A DNA stretch of 64,000 nt, from positions 62,001-126,000 of the forward strand of contig NZ_JACJQG010000004.1 in the NCBI RefSeq assembly GCF_014696435.1, written 5' to 3'. The translations under genes were made by a program, and so were the position numbers. The notes below the pieces were generated by a model. The model was not told the DNA's origin. It did not search any database and saw only the letters and a list, made by a program, of their open reading frames with translations. Origin of the DNA: Calothrix anomala FACHB-343. GTDB lineage: Bacteria > Cyanobacteriota > Cyanobacteriia > Cyanobacteriales > Nostocaceae. Below are positions 14,201-19,315 of the stretch, piece by piece; the first letter of the stretch is position 1; each line of letters starts with the position of its first letter.

Positions 14201-14426
14201 AATTGCCCTATTACGTGCTATTGAAACTGCGGTTGAACAACCTGATAGTGAATTACATTCTCAGATTTTGCAAGATGCAACCTGGGGTTGGAGCAAGTTT
14301 TCTACTAAACCCATAAATCTCCATTTTGTTCCAGGTAATCATATTACGATGATGAATCCACCCCATGTCCAAGCTTTAGCTGAATGCTTGAAAGTTTGCA
14401 TAAAGCAAGCACAAGCAAATATCTAA
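2271..14426 (+). CDS. Three-module nonribosomal peptide synthetase (docking-C-A-T-C-A-T-E-C-A-T-TE), predicted Pro, D-Gln, Thr
   Basis: GTG start with GGAGG 10 bases upstream; 4051 residues. Residues 1-55 form a TubC-type docking domain. Module 1: C (HHIIIDG ~207), A (~533-1040), T (Ser in LGGHSL ~1094). Module 2: C (HHVVSDG ~1293), A (~1619-2135), T (~2190), then an epimerase (HHLVVDG ~2373, with PNKGIGYG). Module 3: C of the type that follows an E domain (IYPLSPMQQGM ~2716), A (~3176-3690), T (~3720). The type I thioesterase spans ~3780-4051 (GHSFGG ~3850, late His in PGNH). A-domain codes read by eye are DVQFIAHVVK (Pro-like), DAWQFGLIDK (Gln) and DFWNIGMVHK (Thr). Inferred product: polyketide-Pro-D-Gln-Thr, released by TE as acid or lactone. 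Three tandem-repeat insertions lie in frame at ~4991-5035, 5941-5971 and ~7550-7637. Confidence 0.93.
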   Translation: MNIEQLVADLNKQGVKLWVDGEQLRVNAPKGVLTAETRDLLAKNKAELISLLHKNNEISNHTQSPLIKCDRTQNLPLSFAQERLWLLNQLEPDNPFYNEQIALQLHGQLNITALEQSLNQIIARHEALRTNFRTINDQPVQVIADKLNLSILVLDLTNLPASERAIATQQLAIAETTKPFDLANSPLIRVSVLKLTDTENILLITIHHIIIDGWSMDLLMRELATIYSAICNNSSPELPELPIQYADFAVWQRKWLQTEAMQKQLNYWQQLLQNAPTLLELPTDRPRPAIQTFQGALKYVHLPQDLSQALVNFSRQQGATLYMTLFTAFVTLLYRYTGSDDIVVGTPIANRDRIEIERLIGYFANTLVLRTDLSDNPTFKKLLNRVRQQTLEAYAHPDLPFEELVKVLQPQRDLSYTPLFQVMFVLQNGVTSPAELTGLTVSPLATGRTTAKFDLTLLMQNTSQGLVAVWQYNTDLFDAATIERMAGHLQTLLEGMITNPQQQISQLPLLTEPEKQKLLVEWNNTQTDYATDKCIHQLFEEQVQRTPDAVAVEFGNQKLTYHELNCRANQLAHYLRSLGVKPDVLVGLCVERSLEMVVGLLGILKAGGAYLPLDPEYPPERLSFMLEDAQVSVLLTQQSLVDRLPQHQGKLVCLDTDWQVISQLSQENLISRVQGNNLAYVIYTSGSTGKPKGVAINQLPLCNLILWQLQNTTISHRAKTLQFAPISFDVSFQEIFSTWCSGGTLLLITEELRRDAVALLSFLQEQAVERLFLPFVALQQLAEVAVDSEIFASHLREVITAGEQLQITPAISQWFSKLGDRTLHNHYGPSESHVVTTFTLTNPVETWPLLPPIGKPIANTEIYILDKYLQPVPVGVPGELYIGGLCLARGYLNRPELTQDRFILNPFQRSRGAEEQRSRGEIFYYERLYKTGDLARYLPDGNIEYLGRIDNQVKIRGFRIELGEIEAALSQHSDIQACCVIPREDTPGDKRLVAYAIANQNSTPTISELRQYLKAKLPEYMTPSAFVFLDSLPLTPSGKVNRRVLPAPDSYIASTDNYIAPRNPIEELLVQIWSQVLKVAQVSITDNFFELGGHSLLGTQLVSRIRNIFKVELPLRELFATATLAELAQVIDKLQQQKIELSAPPILPRANNAELPLSFAQQRLWFLDQLEPNSALYNIPVALRLVGNLNQAALEQSLIEIIHRHEALRTNFITVDGQPTQIIREQGTGNREQRIISIVDFKALSATQQEIATQQLAQQQAIEPFDLATEALIRATLVVLNDTEHILLVCMHHVVSDGWSMGVFIQELAALYNAYSQGQQSPLALLSIQYADFAIWQRNWLQGDVLQSQLSYWEQQLANAPALLALPTDRPRPAIQTFTGSYQQFALSVELTDKLVKLSQEQGCTLFMTLLAAYDTLLYRYTGQSDILVGTPIANRDRSEIEGLIGFFVNTLVMRSNLAGNPSFSELLNRVREMAMDAYAHQNLPFEMLVDALQPERDLSYTPLFQVMFALQNAPMSQIELAGLTVTPLTAESSTAKFDLSLSMQNTADGLVGVWEYSTDLFDASTIERMVGHFVTLLESIVANPEQKIAQLPLLTQTEQHQLLVEWNNTQADYPLDNCIHQLFEAQVERTPDAVAVVFENQKLTYHQLNCRANQLADYLRSLGVKPDTLVGICVERSLEMVIGLLSILKAGGAYLPLDPDYPQERLSFMLQDAQVSVLLTQQHLSETLPKHQAKLVCLDTDWHLIAEYSQENAITDVQASQLRENPTTEHENPSFHAPCPMPHAHSQANNLAYVIYTSGSTGQPKGVMLTHRNLCNHMLWMQETFPLSETDKVLQKTPFSFDASVWEFYAPLLVGGQLLLAQPGGHADAAYLLNVIAQQQVTTVQFVPSLLRILLEQGGIESCDSLKQVFCGGEVLPVALQEGLLSKLDVNLYNLYGPTEACIDSTYWTCQRGSERQVVPIGRAIANAQVYILDEYLQPVPIGVPGELHIGGAGLARGYLNRPELTQEKFIPNPFAQAGGSKLYKTGDLARYLPDGTIEYLGRIDNQVKIRGFRIELGEIEELLNQHEDVQAACVIAREDNPGEKRLVAYVVGNPQHPPTIIQLRSLLSSQLPQYMIPHAFVLLESLPLTPNAKVDRRALPAPDTREGLEISFVAPRNQIEETLAQIWAEVLRVAQVGIHDNFFELGGDSILSIQILAKAKQAGLQLTLKQLFGNQTIAQLAAVAGTIKAIAAEQGLVTGTLPLTPIQHWFFEQNFSNPHHFNQTFLLSVPSDTQPELLKQALQQLLGHHDALRLRFTPSDSTWQQIHSQPHNIAFSKVDLSTLSESEQQAAMEAQANSLQASLHLSENLVQVGFFNLGIDKRARLLIAIHHLVVDGVSWRILLEDLQTAYQQLAQGKAVTLPAKTTSFKDWSNKLTQYAQSETLKSEVAYWLNESRAAVPSIPADFTQGANTVASADTVLVSLTEEETRALLQDVPKAYNTQINDVLLTALALVLSRWTNFNSVLFNLEGHGREDIIDGVDLSRTVGWFTTIFPVLLELGVTGNLADALKSVKEQLRAIPNKGIGYGLLLYLSQDAEISAQLQALPPAQISFNYLGQFDQLLNTSAWIQPASESAGYNQSLQSDRAHLLDINSIIIEERLQINWTYSKNVHYHQTIENLAQEFINTLQQLIAHCVASENGGYTPSDFPLIKLNQQELDRLLGSLQSSWRNIEDIYPLSPMQQGMLFESLYAPDSGVYFEQLNCSLSGNLDVIAFEKAWQQVVAKHSIFRTAFVWENEQQPLQVVYRQVKVSVEIHDWQELSTQQQQQQLENFLQSQQQQGLSLSQAPLMRLNLIQLGTDKYQFIWNSHHILLDGWSLPLVFQDLLQFYQAISQGESLPEQSTRSYRHYIAWLQQQDLTLAEEFWREKLKGFTAPTPLTVDKPLSNRKQQKSSYSEQQIQLTAQATAAIQNFTRQHQLTMNNLVQATWAMLLCRYSRETDVVFGATVSGRPPALTGVESMVGLFINTLPVRVQFSSETQVLDLLKDLQAQQVESEQFSYSSLVEIQGWSEVPRGRSLFESIVVFENYPVDAASATQSENHGFSIDNIHAVEQTNYPLTVVAIPREQFLVKISYDNNRFDDATITRMLGHFQTLLAGIVSNPEEIIFQLPLLTKPEQQQLLTQWNNTQANYPSNKCIHQLFEEQVQRTPDAVAVVYEQQKLTYQELNIRANQLAHHLKTLGVGEDTLVGLCVERSLEMLIGILGILKAGGAYVPLDPDYPADRLAYMLNDSQIPVLLTQEKLLNTLPEHQAKVVSLDKDWENISYQTNNNPITNCTTENLAYVIYTSGSTGKPKGTLVNHANVVRLFSTTEAWYHFHQNDVWTMFHSYAFDFSVWEIWGALLYGGRLVIVPYLITRSPESFYELLCQEKVTILNQTPSAFRQLIQTEQSGITSGKLNLRLVIFGGEALEIQSLQPWFERHGDQLPQLVNMYGITETTVHVTYRPLSKADLNSTASVIGRPIPDLQVYVLDEYQQPVPIGVPGEMYVGGAGVTRGYLNRSDLTAQKFIFNPFNHNSRLYKTGDLARYLPNGELEYLGRIDHQVKIRGFRIELGEIEALLATHPDIWESVVLVREDEPGDKRLVAYIVTKEQSPTATELRQYLKAKLPEYMVPSAFVTLQSLPLTSNGKIDRKALPAPFQNSNSERFVAPRNQLELQLTQIWSQILKVEEVGVKDNFFDLGGHSLLAPYLSTRIKQQIGKEISIATLFQNPTIEQQATILQQDSDSTNSSCLVAIQPHGSQPPLFCLPGAGGTPFYLSNLARCLGQEQPFYSFQANNLAGELEAIAQVEDIAANYIQELLIVQPQGPYFLAGHSFGGKVAFEMAQQLIEKGYEVALVAILDSKAPFEQEKLVGHDWDNAKWLLEFARATELVFAKNLDISDEIMPSLVWEEQLKYVLQRLKIVDILPPDAEIIQLNNMVQILKANSLVNYVPQRFYPTQIALLRAIETAVEQPDSELHSQILQDATWGWSKFSTKPINLHFVPGNHITMMNPPHVQALAECLKVCIKQAQANI
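4991..5035. repeat. In-frame short tandem repeat inside A domain 1
   Basis: Tandem copies of GCAGAGGA sit between FILNPF and LYKTGDL of adenylation domain 1. They add roughly 15-20 residues (RSRGAEEQRSRGE...) that A domains 2 and 3 of the same protein lack. The reading frame is kept. The unit resembles tandem repeats usually seen between genes in Nostocales. Confidence 0.85.
5941..5971. repeat. In-frame GGGAACA heptamer array inside C domain 2
   Basis: About four tandem GGGAACA units encode REQGTGNREQ in an early loop of the second condensation domain, which is longer here than the matching loop of C domain 1. The same repeat occurs on the other strand between genes at about 49161-49187 (ttccctg units), so this is a dispersed repeat rather than a family trait of C domains. 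Confidence 0.85.
7550..7637. repeat. In-frame ATGCCCC-type repeat insertion inside A domain 2
   Basis: About 29 extra residues (including FHAPCPMPHAHS) lie just before NLAYVIYTSGSTG of adenylation domain 2; A domain 1 has only VQGNN at that place. The DNA carries CCATGCC / CCAATGC units, the same array found between genes at about 40597-40624. The frame is preserved and all downstream core motifs are intact. Confidence 0.85.
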
Positions 14427-14442
14427 AGGCAAAAATACTTTT

Positions 14443-14474
14443 AAATACTGGGTGAAAAAATCCACTCAGTATTT
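14443..14474 (+). terminator. Hairpin after the NRPS gene
   Basis: AATACTGGGTG pairs with CACTCAGTATT (one G-U pair) around an A-rich loop, 17 bases after the NRPS stop. It is followed by a T-rich stretch, as expected for an intrinsic terminator separating the NRPS from the transporter gene. Confidence 0.65.
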
Positions 14475-14512
14475 ATTACTTATTCTGCAAAATGTCAGTT
14501 TATTTCTAGAAT

Positions 14513-16534
14513 ATGGCAACACAAGTAGCTCAAAACAAATCATTAAAAAATACTTATTCCGCTTTTACTCAATTTTGGGAAGATATCAAGGCGATCGCCG
14601 GGCCTTACTGGTATCCAACCAAGCCAGGTGAAAGAGCATTTTCAGACGTAATTCGTGCCTGGGGAATGCTCTTTCTGTCGATTTTTTTAATAATCTCACT
14701 TGTAGGGATAACTGTTTTTAATAGCTTCATTAATCGTTATTTACTCGATACCATCATTAAATATAAAGATATTTCCCAATTCTTTAATACTTTATGGCTT
14801 TATGGAATAACCCTCGTAGTCGTCACTCTTTTAGTAGGGTTTTCTAAATTTGTCAGAAAACAAATTGCTCTTGATTGGTATCAATGGTTAAATAATCAGA
14901 TTTTATCAAAATATTTCAACAGCCGAGCATATTATAAAATCAACTTTAAATCAGAGATTGATAATCCGGATCAACGTCTATCTCAAGAAATTGAACCCAT
15001 TGCTAGCAGTGCGCTCAGTTTTTCAGCTACTTTCTTAGAAAAAGTTCTAGAAATGATAGCTTTTTTAACTATTCTGTGGTCAATCTCTCAGCAAGTTGCA
15101 ATTATTTTAGTTACTTATACAATCATTGGTAATTTAATTGCTATTTACTTAACGCAAGAATTAAATAAAATTAATCAAGAAGAACTGGAATCGAAAGCTG
15201 ATTACAGTTATGCACTGACCCATGTTCGCGATCATGCTGAATCCATAGCTTTCTTTCAGGGAGAAAATCAAGAATTAAAGATAATTCAACGCAGGTTTAT
15301 TAATTTAATCTCTCATGCAAAAAGTAAAATTAATTGGGAGAGAAATAAAGATATTTTTAACAGAGGATATCAATCGGCAATTCTCATATTTCCGTTTATT
15401 GTATTCGGGCCTTTAGACATTAAAGGTGAAATGGAATTTGGCGAAATTAGCCAAGCCGCTTTAGCTTGCAGTCTGTTTGCTAATGCGGTGGGAGAATTAA
15501 TCAATGAATTTGGAATTTCGGGAAAATTTTCTAGTTACGTTGAGCGTTTATCTGAGTTTGCAAATGCCTTAGAACAAGTCAACAAACAACCCGAAAATGT
15601 CAGTACTATTAAAACAATAGAAGATAGCCATCTCACATTTGAGAATGTCACCTTACAAACACCTAACTATGAGCAGGTAATCGTCGAGAACTTATCATTA
15701 ACTGTTCAGCCAGGTGAAGGATTATTAATTGTCGGGCCTAGTGGTAGGGGTAAAAGTTCCTTATTGAGAGCGATCGCAGGTTTGTGGAATGCAGGAACCG
15801 GTCGTCTGGTGCGTCCTCCCTTAGAAGAAGTTTTATTCTTACCTCAACGTCCTTATATAATTCTAGGCACTTTACGCGAACAGTTGCTTTATCCTCATAC
15901 CAATCATCACATGACCGATGCACAACTCAAAGCAGTTTTACAACAAGTTAATTTACAAAATTTGCTCAGTCGAGTTGATGGTTTTGATACAGAAGTCCCT
16001 TGGGAAAATATATTATCTTTAGGAGAACAACAACGCCTAGCTTTTGCACGGCTTTTAGTCGCTAATCCTCGGTTCACGATATTAGATGAAGCTACAAGTG
16101 CTTTAGATTTAAATAATGAAGGAAATCTATATCAACATTTAAAACAGACGAAAGCAACTTTCATTAGTGTGGGACATCGAGAAAGTTTATTCGATTATCA
16201 TCAATGGGTTTTAGAACTTGCACAAGATTCCAGTTGGCAACTTATGGCTGTGCAAGATTATCGCCAGCAAAAATCAATTACTGCTAATTCTGCGGAAAAT
16301 ATTAGCATTACCACAGACACTTTACCTAATAGTGAATACCGAAATAAACCAGAGATATCGATTCAACAAACTACAAATGAAGGACTTTCGCATAAGGAAA
16401 TCAGTGAATTAACTAACTATTCCATTAGCACTATCAGAAGTAAGGCTAGTAAAGGAGATTCTGTCACTACTAAAGACGGCTTAACCTACCGTTATAACAA
16501 AAACCCAAGTGTGTTGAAATGGCTGAGAATTTAG
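14513..16534 (+). CDS. SbmA/BacA-like (YddA-type) ABC transporter, permease fused to ATPase, copy 1
   Basis: 673 residues. The N-terminal ~360 residues hold about six membrane segments and the family block YYKINFKSEIDNPDQRLSQEIE. The ATPase follows: Walker A GPSGRGKS at 408-415, signature LSLGEQQRLAFARLL, Walker B ILDEATSALD (Asp525/Glu526), and a late His in SVGHRES. This family moves peptides across the inner membrane, and related transporters accompany microviridin loci. After the ATPase comes a linker, then a tail (~620-673) with GLSHKEISELTNYSISTIRSKASKG, which looks like a small helix-turn-helix; the paralog at 21981-24002 has the same tail. The gene lies between the NRPS and the graspetide precursor, so its cargo could be either product; the microviridin is favoured. 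Confidence 0.9.
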   Translation: MATQVAQNKSLKNTYSAFTQFWEDIKAIAGPYWYPTKPGERAFSDVIRAWGMLFLSIFLIISLVGITVFNSFINRYLLDTIIKYKDISQFFNTLWLYGITLVVVTLLVGFSKFVRKQIALDWYQWLNNQILSKYFNSRAYYKINFKSEIDNPDQRLSQEIEPIASSALSFSATFLEKVLEMIAFLTILWSISQQVAIILVTYTIIGNLIAIYLTQELNKINQEELESKADYSYALTHVRDHAESIAFFQGENQELKIIQRRFINLISHAKSKINWERNKDIFNRGYQSAILIFPFIVFGPLDIKGEMEFGEISQAALACSLFANAVGELINEFGISGKFSSYVERLSEFANALEQVNKQPENVSTIKTIEDSHLTFENVTLQTPNYEQVIVENLSLTVQPGEGLLIVGPSGRGKSSLLRAIAGLWNAGTGRLVRPPLEEVLFLPQRPYIILGTLREQLLYPHTNHHMTDAQLKAVLQQVNLQNLLSRVDGFDTEVPWENILSLGEQQRLAFARLLVANPRFTILDEATSALDLNNEGNLYQHLKQTKATFISVGHRESLFDYHQWVLELAQDSSWQLMAVQDYRQQKSITANSAENISITTDTLPNSEYRNKPEISIQQTTNEGLSHKEISELTNYSISTIRSKASKGDSVTTKDGLTYRYNKNPSVLKWLRI

Positions 16535-16600
16535 CTGCATCATTGCTTCCGAAAAAATAGCTTTCTATTGAAATTAGTAAAAAATTTGTTTATTTACATA

Positions 16601-16623
16601 CCCGACTTTTGACAAAAGTCGGG
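16601..16623 (+). terminator. Hairpin after ABC transporter copy 1
   Basis: CCCGACTTTTG and CAAAAGTCGGG form a perfect inverted repeat 66 bases after the transporter stop. No strong T run follows. A similar, less perfect CCCGACC...CCGGGG hairpin occurs near 61521-61543, so it may be a dispersed palindrome acting as a terminator. Confidence 0.5.
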
Positions 16624-16805
16624 AAATTGTTGTTTAAAATAACTTATAAATACAAGATAACTAATAAATATTTTTCCTTCAATATCAACTTAACTTGCTT
16701 AACTTTCTGAGACTGATTACTTCTTAACTGTCTTAACTGTCCTTGCAAACACATTTAATTATTGATATATCTTTTAATGGCCAAAACCACTTTATAAAAA
16801 GCACC

Positions 16806-16949
16806 ATGTCTACAAACAAAACTACAACAGTGGATGTTGGAGTGGTACCATTTTTTGCGCGTTTCTTGGAAGTACAAACTGCTGAAGGAACAGAAACTCC
16901 TTCTGTTCCCTGGACTTTCAAGTATCCTTCAGATTTGGAAGACCAATAA
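16806..16949 (+). CDS. mdnA: Microviridin-type graspetide precursor peptide
   Basis: ATG start; 47 residues. The leader contains PFFARFLE (residues 15-22), the recognition helix of microviridin precursors. The C-terminal core is TFKYPSDLEDQ (37-47), matching the family pattern TxKYPSDx(E/D)(E/D). By family knowledge, Thr37-Asp43 and Ser42-Glu45 form side-chain esters and Lys39-Asp46 an amide, giving the tricyclic cage. Odd points: the amide acceptor is Asp46 rather than the commoner Glu, Leu44 stands where Trp is frequent, and only one residue (Gln47) follows the rings. Two ATP-grasp ligases follow directly. An in-frame start at 16743 is possible, but 16806 gives a normal leader. Mature products are often serine-protease inhibitors; the target here is unknown. 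Confidence 0.95.
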   Translation: MSTNKTTTVDVGVVPFFARFLEVQTAEGTETPSVPWTFKYPSDLEDQ

Positions 16950-17177
16950 TTTTAGTCTTCAAATTTGGAACTTTAAGAAGTAGTAAATATAAAGTAAATG
17001 CTACTTCTGGTAACTACTCTTGAAAACACGATCGCTTCCATATTATCTAAATCCATAACATGAAGGCGATCGCTTTTCTCCCATCTCTGACTTCTGCTTC
17101 TACAAATCACAATTTTTTCACAACAATTGCCGATTATTTCTTAACATTTACTTTTTCAAAAATTAATCAAATATGTT

Positions 17178-18182
17178 ATGCACCTGTCTCGCGATGTTGT
17201 TTTACTAATTACCCACAGTGCTGACTTCTTCACAATAGATAGAGTGGCAGAAGCCTTGTCAAAAAAAGGAGTACAACCTTTCCGTTTAGATACTGATAAG
17301 TTTCCTCTCCAAGTGCAATTAACAGCACATTTTGACAAGTATAAAAATTACCACACCATAGAATATAATAACCAGTCAATCAGCACAGAGCAGGTGCAAG
17401 CTGTGTGGATGCGTCGCATTTGGGAACCAGAACTAAGTAAAGAATTAGTACCCAAGTTCCGAGAAGCTTGCATAAGAGAATCAAAAGCTACTTTAGATAG
17501 TTTTTGGGATAGCCTCAAAGAAGCTCGCTGGATAGATGATTTACAACGAATAAATTATGCAAGTAATAAACTACGTCAACTGCGGATTGCATCTGAGGTA
17601 GGTTTTGTTATTCCTCAAACTCTGATCACCAATAAAGCCCAAGCAGCACGAGAGTTTTTTGTGCAAGTCAACGGCAAAATGGTGAGCAAACTTTTAACCA
17701 CTCTTTCCCACAGTATGGAACCTACGTCATTCTTTCTTTACACCAGCACTGTTAAAGAAGAAGACTTACAAGATGCTGACTCACTGCGCTATTGCCCAAT
17801 GGTATTTCAAGAACAAATTCCCAAGCAGCAGGAATTAAGAGTGGTGTATGTGAATGGCAATGTATTTGTAGGAGCGCTCAATGCAGATATGTATGCAGAG
17901 GCTAAAGTTGATTGGCGCAAACCCGGTGTTGAGGTTGGCGCATGGCAACATCACCAGCTTCCTGATGAAGTCGTTCGTCGTCTGCAAGCCTTTATGGGTA
18001 AGTTTGGGCTTTCCTTTGGCTCATTAGATTTCATCCTGACACCATCAGGTGAATATGTCTTTTTAGAAGTCAACCCCGTAGGCGAATGGGGAATGCTAGA
18101 GAAAGATTTATATTTGCCAATTTCGAGTGCGATCGCAAATACTCTACTGCAAACAGACAAAATACCCATCTCACAAGACTAA
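17178..18182 (+). CDS. mdnB: ATP-grasp ligase of MvdC/MdnB type (predicted lactam-forming)
   Basis: 334 residues starting MHLSRDVVLLITHSADFFTIDRVAEALSKKG. It has a pre-ATP-grasp N-terminal region with VWMRRIWEP, a central ATP-grasp fold and the late Mg/ATP motif FLEVNPVGEWGML (~residues 294-306). Start, length and motifs resemble the MdnB/MvdC branch, which forms the omega-amide (Lys to Glu/Asp) after the esters. It lies 228 bases after the precursor, and its stop is 52 bases before the second ligase start. Assignment to the amide branch rests on remembered family sequence; a role in microviridin macrocyclisation is nearly certain. Confidence 0.9.
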   Translation: MHLSRDVVLLITHSADFFTIDRVAEALSKKGVQPFRLDTDKFPLQVQLTAHFDKYKNYHTIEYNNQSISTEQVQAVWMRRIWEPELSKELVPKFREACIRESKATLDSFWDSLKEARWIDDLQRINYASNKLRQLRIASEVGFVIPQTLITNKAQAAREFFVQVNGKMVSKLLTTLSHSMEPTSFFLYTSTVKEEDLQDADSLRYCPMVFQEQIPKQQELRVVYVNGNVFVGALNADMYAEAKVDWRKPGVEVGAWQHHQLPDEVVRRLQAFMGKFGLSFGSLDFILTPSGEYVFLEVNPVGEWGMLEKDLYLPISSAIANTLLQTDKIPISQD

Positions 18183-18234
18183 TAAAATCATTCCGCAAAT
18201 ATGCAAACCCTTAATTAAATACTTCATCCTGTTT

Positions 18235-19212
18235 ATGACTGTCTTAATAGTGACTTTTAGCCAAGATAACGAAAGTATTCCTCTAGTAGTCAAAGAAATT
18301 GAAGCTAGAGGAGAAAAAGCCTTTCGCTTTGATACAGATAGATATCCCACCGAAGTCCAACTAGATATTTACTCTGAAGATTTAGAACGAGTAATTATTA
18401 CTGATGGAGAACAACAGCTCGATTTGAGTGAGGTGTCCTCAGTTTGGTATCGTCGGATGCGCTACGGGCAAAAAATCCCTAATTCAATGGATAAGCAATA
18501 CAGAGATGCTTCAATTAAAGAATGTCGCGTCACTGTCAGAGGAATGATTGCTAGCCTCCAAGGATTCCATTTGGATCGAATGTCAAATGTGGATCGCGCT
18601 AATAATAAGCAACTACAATTGAAAGTTGCCAAAGAAGTTGGACTTTTAACTCCACGTACTCTCACTTCCAACAATCCCGTAGCAGTCAAAAAATTTGCTC
18701 AAGATTGTCAGCAAGGTATAATCACCAAAATGCTTTCTTCCTTTGCTATTTATGATGAGCAAGGACGAGAAAATGTAGTGTTTACCACTCCAATTACAGC
18801 TACAGATTTGGAAAATATGGAAGGGTTGCGTTTTTGTCCGATGACGTTTCAAGAAAACGTGCCAAAAGCATTAGAGTTGCGGACAACTATTATCGGACAC
18901 CACATATTTACAGCCGCAGTAGATTCTCAAAACTGGGAAAGAGCAACTTATGATTGGCGTAAAGAAGGGAGAGCTTTAGCTAAAAATTGGCAACCTTACA
19001 AATTACCCGAAGATATTGAGAAAAAGCTACTCAAGCTCATGGCTGAGTTTGGCTTAAACTATGGAGCAATAGATATTATTGTTACTCCCGATGGCCGGCA
19101 CATATTCCTTGAGGTTAACCCAGTCGGGGAATTTTTCTGGCTGGAGATATATGCCCCACACTATCCTATTTCCCAGGCAATCGCCGAAGTATTGTTAACT
19201 CGGAAAAATTAG
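18235..19212 (+). CDS. mdnC: ATP-grasp ligase of MvdD/MdnC type (predicted lactone-forming)
   Basis: The start is placed at ATG 18235 (MTVLIVTFSQDNESI), giving 325 residues, because family members begin this way; the frame is open 108 bases further upstream but would overlap the previous gene. N-terminal VWYRRMRYG and C-terminal FLEVNPVGEFFWLE match the MdnC/MvdD branch, which binds the leader helix and installs the two omega-esters (Thr-Asp, Ser-Glu) first. It follows the MdnB-like gene closely, so the two are probably co-transcribed. No GNAT acetyltransferase (MdnD/MvdB type) is seen next to it or elsewhere in the window, so N-terminal acetylation is not predicted here. Confidence 0.9.
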   Translation: MTVLIVTFSQDNESIPLVVKEIEARGEKAFRFDTDRYPTEVQLDIYSEDLERVIITDGEQQLDLSEVSSVWYRRMRYGQKIPNSMDKQYRDASIKECRVTVRGMIASLQGFHLDRMSNVDRANNKQLQLKVAKEVGLLTPRTLTSNNPVAVKKFAQDCQQGIITKMLSSFAIYDEQGRENVVFTTPITATDLENMEGLRFCPMTFQENVPKALELRTTIIGHHIFTAAVDSQNWERATYDWRKEGRALAKNWQPYKLPEDIEKKLLKLMAEFGLNYGAIDIIVTPDGRHIFLEVNPVGEFFWLEIYAPHYPISQAIAEVLLTRKN

Positions 19213-19315
19213 AATATAAAAATAAAATTTTATTGCTATATCTATATATTTAACAACTGATTTTTAAATTAAAGATTATAAACCAATAAGTATTTTATTT
19301 GGAGTTAAAAATTTT

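Noticed and set aside
16743-16805. Upstream TTG start extending the microviridin precursor by 21 residues
   Set aside because: The ATG at 16806 gives a leader of the usual length with PFFARFLE at the expected place; the extension has no leader features.
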